Of a stretch of 64,000 nt of DNA, positions 53,239-64,000 are shown one piece after another (the first letter of the stretch is position 1; the number at the start of each line of letters is the position of its first letter). The notes beneath the pieces are model-generated. The model was not told the origin of the DNA. It made no database searches and saw only the letters and a list, made by a program, of their open reading frames with translations. This DNA comes from Apoda limacodes. Its lineage: Eukaryota; Arthropoda; Insecta; Lepidoptera; Limacodidae. The DNA is taken from contig OX291561.1 in assembly GCA_946406115.1 (NCBI GenBank), positions 1,356,273-1,420,272 of the forward strand. The letters run 5' to 3'. The translations under genes and the position numbers were made by a program.

Positions 53239-54125
53239 TAGTGGATTTAAAACTCCAACTTTTGGAGAAAAAAAATGATTTATGTTAATTTGGAACTGGT
53301 GAAACATGCCTTTTAAGTTGATGATTGTATGAAATTTTGTTATAAGTATGGATGTTTTAAGTGTACGAGAAAAAAAACAATCCGTCACTCAAAACCAAAA
53401 AATAACTTTTTAACAAAAAAAAATCAACCGGCTTCCAGAAGATGCATTAAAAAGGTAAAAATAATTAGGTACTTATTGCCAAAAAAACCAAAAAAACTTA
53501 TCTGAAAATCTGTCTATGTACGTTTATAAGTTCTATAACACACTTCACTTGCATGACACCAACTTCAACCGGTAATTCAGATCAGATTTTTGGCAATCAA
53601 TACCTTATTATTTTTACATTTTAGTGCATCTCTTTGGGGCCGGTTGTTTTTTTTTTTTTGTTATCTCACAGAGTCCGCCGATAGCGCCCTCGCCGTAAAA
53701 ATATTATTTTTATCACTTGTGGAACAATCTACTATTTCACAATACTTACTCGTGAACTGTGTCATCACGTGCTGGCAAACCGGCTATAATAAAAATAATT
53801 ACTAATTTCCCAAAATCTGATCTGAATTAAAGTTTAAAGTTAGTGTCATGCAAGCAAAGTGTGTTATCAACTTATAAACTGTTACATAGGTACATAGACA
53901 GCAACTTCAAACTGTAATTCAGATCAGATTTTTGGAAATTAGTAATTATTTTTACCTTTTAATTGCATCTTTTTGAAGCCGGTTGTTTTTTTTTTCTTTT
54001 ACACTAAAAACATCCATACTCATAACAAAGCTTTATACTATTGTCAACATAAAAGGCGTTTCACCAGTTCCAAATTAACATTAATTTTTTTTTGTCCAAA
54101 AGTTTTAGTTTTAAATTCAACGTCC
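53239..54125. repeat. long foldback (arms about 350 bp, loop about 130 bp)
   Basis: The left arm runs 53239 to about 53646 and the right arm about 53775 to 54125. Matching pairs include TTAATTTGGAACTGGTGAAA / its complement near 54060-54079, AACCGGCTTCCAGAAGATGC / near 53960-53985, CACTTGCATGACACCAACTT / near 53835-53860, and ATTCAGATCAGATTTTTGGC / near 53808-53830. One arm has an extra stretch of about 50 bp. The loop holds a GC-richer unique piece (GTCCGCCGATAGCGCCC). Confidence 0.8.
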
Positions 54126-54299
54126 AAGAGAATATGTCCAAGATCGCCTTATAAACGTGCGCTTAGCGTAATTAGTATTGCAAGGAGTTATAAGAAAAGT
54201 ATTTTTCAGACGAGAGGATGTACGTGGAATTCTAAAATTAATTTTATCTAAAAGGGCGTTGGAATCAATATAATAATGTACTATTTTAAAAAGGAAAGG

Positions 54300-54820
54300 G
54301 TGTCGAGATAATTGCGTCTAGTTTGCAGAGACTATGTGTCTGTCTGGTTGCACTACTTTTATAGTCTGTAAATCCGTAAAATCCGTAAAAAGTCCCTTTC
54401 GGTAATCTAATGATTTTAATAACTTATCCTGTATTTTCTCTATTCGATCTATTTGTACAATATACTGAGGGCTCCAAACTATGCTTGCAAATTCAAGAAC
54501 GCTTCTAACATATGTATGATACAAATTTTTTAATGTATTTTCATTTTTAAAGGGTTTGCTCAGACGCAGAATCAAACCTAATTGCTTATATGCTTTGGTA
54601 ACTATATCCTCTATATGGATATTGAAATGTAGCTTGTTGTCGAGGGTCCCACCCATATCTCGTATAGCAGTTACTCGATTTATTTGGTCCTCTGAAATCT
54701 TGTAGTCAAAATGTAAGTTAAAAGGTAATTATATGACATTTATCATTATTCAGAAACAGATGTTAGTTTGACAGTATTGTTCAAATTTGCACCGATCATG
54801 TTGTAACTCACTGCCATTTT
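54300..54820 (-). mobile_element. non-LTR RT thumb relic
   Basis: Minus-strand frame DYKISEDQINRVTAIRDMG, then TLDNKLHFNIHIEDIVTKAY, LYHTYVRSVLEFASIVWSPQ and IDRIEKIQDKLLKSLDYRKG. This is the conserved region after the RT catalytic box in jockey/CR1-type elements. No RT core is present; it is a short fragment. Confidence 0.75.
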
Positions 54821-55319
54821 TCTGTGTTTAAACTACTTTAAAAATTTTCGTAATGATTTTTTGAAGTCGGTTAAAAATAATAATCACATGTGGACGCACC
54901 GCGCGCGCTTTTGTGTAGTATTAGTATTTATTATAGTCTCTGGAACTGTATATTTTGTCAAGTATGTATTAAATCACCATCTGTGATTATTAAGATGTGA
55001 ACTTCGCGCCAAGCGAGTAATTACAAGTTTAAACTTCAGCCAAAATACCTGGCGGTGGCGTTATATATACTTCTATTCCCGCCATTTCAATTGTGTTTTG
55101 CTGAGTTTATTTATTTTTTAACCTTATATTTTTAGTAATTTACCCGCAAATGTGATGTGAAATATTGTGTGTAACACGGGCAGTACATATATTACAAACT
55201 CGAGTCATTAAAGACTTTAGACTTAGGCTTCTAAATAGCCTCTAGTTGGTAATTGTCTCGTAACCACCCTATATACCTACACAAAGTAATATTGTATGGT
55301 CGCCGGTACGGTTGTATAG

Positions 55320-55640
55320 TAATAATATACTTTATTGCATCAACATAATCATTTTACTAAAAACATATATACAAATAGATAAAAACAAAAGGCGGTCTTA
55401 TCGCTTTAAAGCGATCTTTTTCTGAAAACCTTTGGGTACAGGAAATAATAAAATTAAACATAGTATAGTAGGTGTGGGTCGATACAGTCATTAAGAAGTA
55501 TCATACAATAATGCATTTAAAATAAATAATACACATAAATCACATATATGAATAATGTATATATAAATAAAAGTAAATAGAGGTACATCTATAAATAAAC
55601 ATGTAAAATAAATATAATTGTAATATATATTATAATGAAG
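55320..55640 (-). repeat. retroelement 3' end-like repeat
   Basis: Contains AAAGGCGGTCTTATCGCTTT and AAGCGATCTTTTTCTGAAAA (inverted GCGAT motifs). I recognise these as a common lepidopteran retroelement tail; the orientation follows from the poly-T/TTTATTGCATC start at the left. Confidence 0.45.
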
Positions 55641-55667
55641 TGTAAATAGGTATGTGTGTGTGCGCAG

Positions 55668-55758
55668 GTTTGCCGAACGACCTGTCGGTGTACTGGCACC
55701 AGTACCCGTACAGCCTCGGACTTCTGTTCTGCAAGCTAAGGGCCCTCATCTCCGAGGC
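55668..55758 (+). CDS. class A neuropeptide GPCR, second coding exon
   Basis: Acceptor GTGTGTGCGCAG|GTTTG at 55667/55668 and donor GAGGC|GTGAGT at 55758/55759. Entering in phase 1 completes the Gly left by exon 1 and reads [20 protein letters not shown], then [10 protein letters not shown]. This is the end of TM2, extracellular loop 1 with its conserved Trp, the disulfide Cys at the start of TM3, and the first turns of TM3, as in pyrokinin/PBAN/CAPA-type receptors. The exon is GC-rich like exon 1. It leaves phase 2. No following exon (TM3 end, DRY-type motif, TM4-7) is found up to 64000. Confidence 0.85.
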
Positions 55759-57284
55759 GTGAGTATGTCTACACTCCTGTGGCTTTTCGATATTCGATAC
55801 TGTATTTATATATATTCCAGAACTACGGGTTACTGGAGATGTATACTCTAGGACCCCGGGTTTCTGTAGATTAATGTGTCCTCCCGAACTCCGGGTTACT
55901 GGATATTATGAATATTCTAGTACCCCGGGTTACTTGAGATTAGTGTGAAACAAACTCGAATAACTAATTCTATTCATTTATCTCTAATTCTAGTCTTAGT
56001 TCATCAACTTGCTTAGACACTCAATTATTTTATATTAAAGAACAATTTAGGTCTAAATAAAAACATGAATTTTGTTTTCTTTTTTGTAAGCCAGCCATTT
56101 TTTTTTTATTCAAATTAGGTTTTTACAAACACTTTTGAATCACCAACATTATTATATGCTATAGATGTACACAAGAGATAGTTTTTTTAATAAGGCCGGG
56201 CGTACATTGTAAGAAATTTCCAATATAAAAATTCTTATTTTTAATTATTCTTAATTAATAATTCTGTGCATACATTTTGTACTAGACCCCGCAGACTGTA
56301 AGAAATTTCTCTCGTCGGCTGCTCGGTTTCGATGCGCGCCGGATCGCACCTCTACCGGATGCTCCGTTTCGGAGTGATTGAGTGACAAACAAACAATCCT
56401 ACTAACTTTCACATTTATAATCATATGTAGAATATAAACAATAGTGCCAGTAACAATAACGTGTCGTCATCCATTCTGTTGTGAGTGCGTAGAAAGAGTA
56501 TGCGGGGTCGGCCCGGTGCGCGTGGTTTTCAATCGGACATTGTTCGCAATTTGCGGCCGGTCTAAAAAAGTAATTGGAATTTGGAACACAAGGTTGTCCA
56601 TTTAGTATAAGAGAAGCCGCTTTTAAGAAAGACGTCAAATGACGAATCCCGTCGGACTCAAAAGTCCTCCTACCAACAACTGGTATCATTGTGTTCAGCA
56701 TGATCTCCTGAATAAGAAAAGACCGGTTGTCGCGTCCTTAAGTGGTGGAGGGGGGAGGAACGGAGTGGAAAGATACGGAAACCGGGGTTTGCTTAATTTC
56801 ATAATAACCACTTATCTGATTTTAACAAATTAGGTGTCATATAATAAAATGCTTAACATAACATGTCTTACAATGGTTTCTGTAAATACCATAGTTCATT
56901 TGATATTTAGAAAAAAAAGGGAATTTCCAAAAAATGTGTTTTTGTTTTTATTGAATTAAAGCATTTAATGACATATAAACATTTAAAACTAAGTACTACA
57001 TTAAATTGCTACAGTTATTAGCTTGCGGTCTCTTATTAAATTTTGAAATTCCGTCAGAAAACAACTAAGTTATCGCCGATATCACGGGAGAGCTCACGAC
57101 GAACGATACGGAGATTGATAGAATGAATGGCCAGCTCATGCCAGTCACTCACTTTAGTCTCTTGCATTCGTTGTAGTGGTTGTGTATGTATGTACCTAAT
57201 TCCTTTTATTTGGTTTTGTTAGAAACTACATACTTATTCCATACTAAGTTACATACCTTTGTATATATCAGTCAGCAAGTAGAA
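55759..57284. other. GPCR intron: short repeats, no gene
   Basis: At 55810-55945 an imperfect repeat (CCCCGGGTTACTGGAGAT-type) occurs about four times. A direct pair TGTAAGAAATTTC is at 56199 and 56298. An open frame of 99 codons on the minus strand (56402-56701) has no recognisable content. Confidence 0.4.
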
Positions 57285-57731
57285 ATGGAGTTAGGTGTTG
57301 TCGGGTCAGTTGGTTTACCTAAGCGAAAAGAAAAGACCGAAATAAAGTGCAATCTCTCCCTTATTTGCCAGTCTGATGATGGAGAAAATGTCAGCAAAGC
57401 AACATTTAACGGTATCCAGCGATTCACGGAGGCGTTTGCCTTGCGAAAACTGTACATGGATTTGTCATTTAAGGATTTAATTAATCGAGTTGATCGTGCT
57501 CACCATACGTACTATATTTTGGTAAAGTTGTGGTTTAAGAATTTGTTTCCTTACCAATTTCCCGTAATTTCCCCAAGTACCTGCATTTTATAGCTGTGAT
57601 AGTTTTATACATATATGATTTACTTACTACTATTGCTGTCAATTTTTCACGTAATATCCGAAAAGCAACCGTTTAGGCAGCAAAGGGGGGGGTGATGGTC
57701 GGACTTGACTAGACTGAAGATAGCTATTATT

Positions 57732-58020
57732 AGGGTTCCGGTCTCAAAGGGTGCCAACGAGACCCTATTAGCCTCCGGTGTCCGTCCGTCTGTCTGACTG
57801 CCTGTCAGCGGGCTTTATCTCATAAACGTAATAGGTAGACAGTTCTAATTTTAACATAATATGTATTTCTATTGCAGCTATAAAGATGAAATAAGTATTT
57901 AAACGCCGAAAAAATTACATTACTTGTACTTGTTTGTTGTATTGCGGTTTTTTTCTCGACCTTCACAATCGCTGTACGGTACGAAGGGTTCCTCGTGTGT
58001 GAGTCCGACTCTCAGTTATT
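57732..58020. repeat. fuller copy of the SINE-like interspersed repeat
   Basis: TTAGGGTTCCGGTCTCAAAG at one end, CCGTCCGTCTGTCTGACTGC and TTTATCTCATAAACGTAATA inside, and GTACGAAGGGTTCCTCGTGT then GAGTCCGACTCTCA at the other. It is the reverse orientation of the copy at 6876-9606. Confidence 0.7.
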
Positions 58021-58223
58021 ATGCTTTTCTTTTCTTTTAAATGCGCTTATTGTTTTAGGAAACAAAGATGAAGTTGAAAATGAAGCCAAGTGGCATAAAA
58101 GCTGTTATGCTTCATTTACTAGCAAAGACAATATCAAACGCATTGAACATCGATTCCACCAGCATTCAAAACGATCCGTTCAGGATATTAATACTGACAA
58201 CCTTGAGGTACCTAATTAAAATA

Positions 58224-58549
58224 TCTTACTAATATTATAAATGTGAAAGTATGTATGTCTTGGTAGATATTTGTTTTTCAATCACGCTTTAACCACTGGA
58301 CGGATCGGGATTAAACTCGGCAAATATAAAAGTTAGGTCCTGGAATAGCAAATAGGCTACTTTGTATCCCTAAAAGTTCAAAAGTTCCTGCGGGAATAAC
58401 TATAACAGAGTTAAACGAACTATTGCTGCACCTGTAGCATGCTATAGCAATTCATTGGTATAACTAATTAATTAATTAATTGGAATTAATTAAGGAGTTC
58501 CACGCCGATAACCGAATTTAGGGCGGGTGGAGCCGCTGGCAAAGTCTAG
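58224..58549 (+). mobile_element. non-autonomous Helitron-like element, second copy
   Basis: Begins TCTTACTAATATTATAAATG after an A, and ends with the hairpin-like GGGCGGGTGGAGCCGCTGGC then AAAGTCTAG. The base after is C instead of T, a possible later mutation. Internal sequence (AACCACTGGACGGATCGGGA) is characteristic of this family. Confidence 0.65.
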
Positions 58550-59554
58550 CATTTTACATAAATAAATAAAATAAAATAAAAGTTCTGTCTGTTTTTCAAG
58601 CATATAATGATGACGCCCAGATGACGCCGAGATAGAATTTTCATATATTTTCTTCGGTTTTTTACTTTGACAAGTGGAAGAGATAAAAACACGGTTATCA
58701 AGATCGAGAAATGCTGTTAGTGAAATGAACAAAAATTCTTGTATTTTTTGCCGTAAAAGAAAAAAAAAAATGTGCCAGAACAATACCTGATATAGCGCTT
58801 AAAAAAGCCGTTGTTGCGCCGTCTCCGCACTGCAACAGATCCTTAATTGAATCAAAATATCATAAATCATGTTTACACTGAAAAAAAAAGATTAGCTTAC
58901 AATAATACAAATTTGATTTACTGGTAACATAATTCGGGGACTGCTAAACTAAATTGCTAGTAGTCGATTAAATATAAGTTATGTGCAGCGAATCAGTTGT
59001 TTAATTATAACAAAAGTTTGGTTATTACTAAGTAAATTTCGAATAGCTAAACCAGTAAGTTACCCTTCTTTTCAGTGTAAAAACACTAATTTTTCAGATT
59101 AAGAAACAAGTACAGATATATGAAAGTTCGGTGCTTTTTTGCTTTTAAGAAGTTACTAGAACGAACAGATGTTGGCTTTCTAAAAGGTCATATATATTGT
59201 TTCAAGACAATTGGCATAACATTTAATAAAATCCTGTTATCTTTGGGTGTACATGATCCATGCTATCCAGAAAAGTTGATTCTTAAACGTCTTGTAGCTC
59301 ACTATGGGGACGCAATAGAAAAAGTCGCTCATTTCAGACAAAATGAATCAACTCTCATTTATCCGATACTCTCTGCAGGAGCAGCAGTACAATCACTACA
59401 GCAAGCATGCTTAGAAATAAGCGAAGAAATGCAGCGAAATTCTTAACGGAAAATGTAGGTGATGGTGACCATATGTTCATGAGAATGTAAATAAAACGTG
59501 ATTTGAATTCTACGAAAGGTATGAAAAATATTACTGACTAATATAACTGATAGT

Positions 59555-60780
59555 GTGCAATTATTATTGCATATATCAATTTTGCCTTCTTTATCGAAAA
59601 TATTCGAAAAAATAATAAACAGTAGACTAGTGAATCACCTTGAGCAGAAAAACCTACTTGTTAGTACGCAATTTGGTTTCAGAAGAGGCCGCTCAACAAA
59701 TGATGAAGTCCTCGAATTCACAGACTTCATAGCGCAGAAATTAGATGAAAAACATAAGTGCCTTATCATATTTCTAGATCTTACTAAGGCATTTGATACT
59801 GTGTCTCTTCCTTTTCTTATTAAGAAGTTAGAAAACTTGGAATTCAGAGGAACTCAACTAGATTTATTTCAGAGCTATCTCAGCGGACGATCACAACGTG
59901 TTAAAATAAGCAATTACATCAGTGATGAAGAGCGTGTAGGTTTTGGTATTCCACAAGGCAGTATTTTGGGACTTACATTATTTTTATGTTATATAAATGA
60001 GCTGTGTCTTCTAAACTTGGAAAACTGTAAAATAATTTCTTACGCGGACGATACAACACTAACATTTTATGGTAACACCTGGAATGAAGTACATACGTTT
60101 GCTCAGCATAGATTCACTCACACTCAATGCTGATAAAACCAAGTACATACAATTTTCAATTCGTAATAATAGAAACGAACAAAGCAACCCAAAAAAACTT
60201 TATGCTCATTCTTGTGAACTGTCTGCTGATCAAATATGTAAATGCACAGAAATCTCAAGAATATCGTTTATAAAATACTTGGGCATTACTATTGATAATA
60301 AGCTTACCTTCGAAGAACACATACTCACTGTTACAGCTAGAATTCGTAAACTTTCTTACGTTTTCAAGCAACTAAGGCATGTAGCGGATATCAAAACTTT
60401 ATTGCAAGTATATAATGCCTTATGCCAATCAGTTCTGAACTATGGCATAATAGTTTGAAGGAGTGCTGCCAAAACGCACTTAATAACTTTAGAGCGGGCG
60501 CAAAGACTTATACTAAAGATTATGATGTTAAAAACACGTCTGTTCCCCACAAATGAGCTGCACAATGAAACCAATACCTTTTCAGTACGACAACTGTTTG
60601 TACGTAACACCATAATGACGAAACACTCTCAACTAGTGTACGATAATAATCACCCAAATTTAAAAAAGAGAATCAACTGTAAAATTTGTAAGATTCCTAA
60701 ACGAACACTTCTTTTGCTAAAAAAAGCTTCTTCTTCTTAGGAAACAAACTTGCTAATAAAAATAATAAATTTATTCCCAA
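59555..60780 (+). mobile_element. 5'-truncated non-LTR retrotransposon, RT relic
   Basis: Frame 1 (to 60133): PSLSKIFEKIINSRLVNHLE, QFGFRRGRSTNDEV, IIFLDLTKAFDTVSLPFLIK, FGIPQGSILGLTLFLCYIN and the catalytic box ISYADDTTLTF (about 60037-60070, intact). After a frame change near 60100, where some codons between HTFAQ and LTLNADKTKYIQF are missing, the thumb follows (FIKYLGITIDNKLTFEEHIL, VYNALCQSVLNYGIIV), then a stop at 60456 and further pieces to about 60740. It splits the family pieces at 59446 and 61980. Confidence 0.8.
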
Positions 60781-60934
60781 AAATAAAAAAAGTTGGTAAA
60801 AAACACCTCGTAAATTGGTTACGAACACTGAACTACAACGATAATGAAAATCTTTTATTCTAGGAGACTACTTACAAATACTTCTAGTTTAAAATAATAA
60901 CATTATACAAAGTTAATATTCTCACACTATTACA

Positions 60935-60961
60935 TTACACACACACACACACACACACTCA

Positions 60962-61023
<62 letters not shown>
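60935..61023. repeat. (CA)n microsatellite
   Basis: About 88 bases of CA repeats with two CTCA interruptions, directly after the RT relic. Confidence 0.95.
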
Positions 61024-61024
<1 letters not shown>

Positions 61025-61979
61025 CCACATGTATGAACTGTCAGTGTTGTTTGTTGGCAAACACTTTCAAATACTTTTTTATTCGTGAAATATTAGTTTT
61101 TTATTAGTTTTTAATTTCTTTGGTTTTAATAAATATGAATCGCAAGTCAAGACGCAAGTGCGAGGTGTGTTATCTGTCGAAGAAAAACAGTGACATTTAG
61201 CCAGATTTCCGTTTGACGTCGATTGGTATGTAATTACATTGTTTAGTTACTGTCTTACGAATTTAATCTATATTATTTAAATTTTTATCTTTAAAGAAAA
61301 TTAGTATTTCGTTTAGATAGTAAAATTTGAAATTTAAAATAGAGAATATAAAAAATGAGTGAGTACATGCAATAGCTTTACCGCGGCAGGCCCCGAGTGC
61401 CACTGTTCTTTTTTTTATTCTATCTAAAGGGAATGCGTTTAAATACATTGTTATTCAAATAATTTGTCTTTTTAATTCTTAAAAACCTTGACGGTCATTA
61501 AGGTTACGCGCGACTGCTGCCGTTACAAATGAAAGCGCGCCCGCTCAAAGGTTAAGTGAAAAATTATAATAAAATGATAAAAATTTACTAGTTTCTGATT
61601 TATTCATTTGTATTCTCCTAATTACGTATCTGCATGCCAAATTTGAACTTTCTAGGTCATCTGGAACTGGGTTAGAGTTTTTGACTGACCGTCAATGATA
61701 AAAAATCTTGCAATTATCAATATATGAGCCAAATTTGACACGTTTATGTGAAATAGTTTTTGAGTTATGAGGGGGTCAAAAGTGGCTTCAAATGGTTCGT
61801 GTAATATTACACACGGTGCTGCTCGCCAGTTCTGTTACTTGAACTTGGCTTGACACACTACCGCGTGTCTAGATGAAAGAGGCAAGAGTACATTGGAAAT
61901 TGAATAACCAAGTGTTGAATATTGGTTAAGATGTGGTGTTTTTTTAAAACAATAATAAACTGACACCAAAACATATAGC
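61024..61979. other. GPCR intron: no gene seen
   Basis: AT-rich. A trace RKSRRKCEVCYLSKKNSDI near 61139-61199 could be a zinc-finger start but stops at once. Confidence 0.35.
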
Positions 61980-64000
61980 TATTGGTCAATCTATTCACCA
62001 AGCCACTATATCTAAGATGCTTGTAATTCAAATCCACGCCGCAGGACACTGTGTGAGCAATGATACAATAATGCGCTTAGATACTTCTTCGGCAAACTAT
62101 CTGCTAAAAAAAATAATTTTAACCCCAAAAGTGTTGTTTATTTTGCAAAAGACAATATTGATATTAACGAAGATACACTCGACGGAAAAGGAATATTTCA
62201 TGCGACCCAGATAGTGGCTTTCCAGATAGGACTTCCATATAAAGTAGATGATTCAGTCACCTTTTGCCAGTTTTGAAGCGCTATACATTTCGAAGGTACT
62301 TGGCCAGAAACATACTGTGGTTATATGCGATGAGGCACTGTACTGTAAATTAAAGCAGATTTAGTGGCACACACAATTTTTGACAATATTGTCATTAGTC
62401 TAGGGGGTTTTCATTGGGTAATTAATTTCTTGCGACTTTTAACTCAACACTTTTAAACATGTTTACGGAGAAACGACAGCTCTAAATATAATAATAGGTC
62501 AACAGAACAGACGTTGTGTGCGAGCTATGAAATTGACTTGCGATGCAATATGGAGGGTTTTGTTCAGCAAAATCAAGCAATGGGCAAGTGAAAGGAGCAT
62601 GTTTCGTCAAGAACACATAGCCAATATAGAGTCCCTAGAAAATTTAGTGAAGGTGATTGGAATCTCTATCTTGAAACAGTGACCGAAATGAGTCCGGAGT
62701 TCTTTGCCTACAAATATCTTTATTACGCACGCTAGGAATGTGTTAATCTCATGGACATGTTGTCATTGTCTGAAACTGCAAATATATTGAGTTTTTGAAC
62801 GGCAACTTTGTTGTGAAAGAAACAGCGAAAATGTTTAACGAGAAGTCACCAAATCAAGCTCTGGAATATGTCATTACAATACATAAAATTGCAGGAGGTT
62901 TAGTTGGCATAACCAAAACAGACAGTGCGCGTGATCGTTGGTGCCTGACTTTTTATTATTGGTCACATTTATTTATCTGAAAAGGGACGCAAAATGTTTG
63001 GTGTTCAGAAAAATGATTCTTATGAAGAAATGGTCAGTCAATCAAGTATGACTAGAGAAAAAGCAGATGAATTGAAGCTATTTCAAGAGTTTCAAAAGAA
63101 GGGACTATTCTAGGAAAATAATTCTAATTAATTAACATAGTTGGTGGTGAAGTAGCTTCAAACGAAATTGCTAATGACTTATTGACTGCCCAATCCCGAG
63201 GCCCTGAACTTGCTAAACAGTTTTGGTCGCAGCGCTTGGCAAAAAAAGACCTTGGTTTTTACAATTTAATTTTAATAAAATGGCATGTCGAAGTATTCAT
63301 GTCTTATTTAATCAGTATAACAAGGCATATATCAAATTGAGAACACAGTGAAAACGAGGACATTCGATAGATTCCATTAACCACAAAATTTCAGGTTGGG
63401 AGACGCTCCTTCCCAAGAAATGGGGTCGTTTCATACACTCGGTTTCAAATAAAGCAAGCCTTGCAGAGTTTATATCAATAAAACTAGTATACTTGTAAAA
63501 CTAGTAAATAAGTAAAAAGCCTTGAAGCTTGACGCGAATTACGAACTACTGACTTCTGGAGGTTTTCCTGAAGCCAAAATTGTAAGCACGAACCTACATC
63601 GAAAAATTGACCACTTGCAATCCAATCATGAGGAAGCTGATACACGATTTGTTCTTCGTGGTATAGACTGTAAAAATTTGGGATTTGAAAGATTGATAGT
63701 ACACAGTCGTGACACCGATGTCCTATTATTGATGACTCATTCTCATCTCATCTTCCACCTACTGTGTGGGTAAAATTTGGGACGTAAAATAAGCCTCAAT
63801 GCATACCAGTTCAATGCATTGCACAAAAGATGGATTTAAATATGAGGAATACTTTGCTTTCATACCACGCGATTACTGGTTGCGATAGTACAGTTGAATT
63901 GCTGAGCAGTATCAATTGCTGTATAATTTTGGCCGTAGTCATTGTCTCAATGATAATAAAATTGAAAAAGCAGATTCAAATGTATTTAGCAAAAGAACCA
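61980..64000 (+). pseudogene. C-terminal part of the unclassified repetitive gene family (PIN-like acidic motifs)
   Basis: Frames in changing registers read AIGQSIHQATISKMLVIQIH, IMRLDTSSANYLLKK, DDSVTF, GGFHWVINFLRLL, EGDWNLYLETVTEMSPEFFA, ANDLLTAQSRGPELAKQFW, HLQSNHEEADTRFVLRGIDC, FERLIVHSRDTDVLLLMTHS and LLSYHAITGCDSTVELLSS (63840-63910). The acidic EEADTR, RDTDVLLL and TGCDST motifs look like a metal-dependent nuclease core of PIN/NYN type, by inference. Stops and shifts are frequent, so this copy is dead; it runs off the window edge. Confidence 0.5.

Larger units (their letters stand above)
57285..59446 (+). pseudogene. N-terminal part of an unclassified repetitive gene family, interrupted
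   Basis: Three open pieces in order: 57285-57593 (IKCNLSLICQSDDGENVSKA, FNGIQRFTEAFALRK), 58059-58219 (EAKWHKSCYASFTSKDNI) and 59105-59446 (YCFKTIGITFNKILLSLGVH, LIYPILSAGAAVQSLQQACL). A Cys-x2-Cys pair followed by WHKSCY looks like a zinc-binding start. An interspersed repeat (57732-58020) and a Helitron (58224-58549) have inserted between pieces. I remember long repetitive proteins of this type in many invertebrate genomes, without an agreed function or transposon class. Confidence 0.5.

Noticed and set aside
56402..56701. 99-aa minus-strand open frame as a gene
   Set aside because: No recognisable motif, no supporting context; could be chance in a slightly GC-richer stretch.

Overview
The window reads as animal nuclear DNA, almost certainly from an insect and probably a moth or butterfly. 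Its background is AT-rich and most of it is transposon debris. The debris types (interspersed repeats ending in GGGTTCCGTA or CGAGTCGGACTCGCACTTGGCC, small A/T-flanked Helitrons, jockey-like non-LTR elements, BEL/Pao and mariner relics) are, from my memory, typical of Lepidoptera. There is no prokaryotic gene organisation except inside one large mobile element.

The centrepiece is a complete Polinton/Maverick at 13265..26438 (13,174 bp). It has inverted terminal repeats of about 1.43 kb and a perfect 6-bp target duplication, ACCCTA. All core genes lie on the minus strand, right to left: protein-primed type DNA polymerase B (with a short 5' exon and an 82-nt intron), packaging ATPase, a small hydrophobic protein (frame broken in an A8 run), a 261-aa protein of unknown role, chromodomain integrase, minor capsid protein, a 148-aa basic virion-type protein, major capsid protein and an adenain-like maturation protease. 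They form one tightly packed block with overlaps. Three junctions use a TAATG stop-start overlap, which suggests a polycistronic message with coupled translation. Each terminal repeat carries its own TATA box and a copy of a short, apparently spliced gene; the left copy is intact and the right copy is frameshifted. Together the genes provide replication, integration, capsid building, genome packaging and maturation, so the element is a nearly intact endogenous virus-like transposon.

Left of the Polinton (1..13264) are several decayed retroelements: two copies of one non-LTR family, a gag-protease relic with an in-frame 42-bp minisatellite, and a 5'-truncated jockey-like element with one broken frame sitting inside an interspersed repeat. 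There are also two Helitron insertions. The Polinton itself sits inside the RT coding frame of an older non-LTR relic, which resumes at 26439 and ends near 27366.

Right of it, 27367..35887 is more retroelement relics and minisatellites. The only convincing host gene is a class A neuropeptide GPCR of pyrokinin/PBAN/CAPA (neuromedin-U-like) type. Its first coding exon is at 35888..36185 and its next exon at 55668..55758, with canonical splice sites and matching phase. Later exons must lie beyond the window or were not found. The 19.5-kb intron holds a BEL/Pao integrase end, a mariner relic, a tRNA-like SINE, several large minisatellites (including a 1.5-kb array with a duplicated unique block) and an 0.9-kb foldback. 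After exon 2, pieces of a repetitive unclassified gene family (acidic SNHEEADTR/RDTDVLLL motifs) are scattered over 57285..64000 and interrupted by a Helitron, an interspersed repeat and another RT relic.

Everything rests on reading the sequence and on remembered family features; no search was run.
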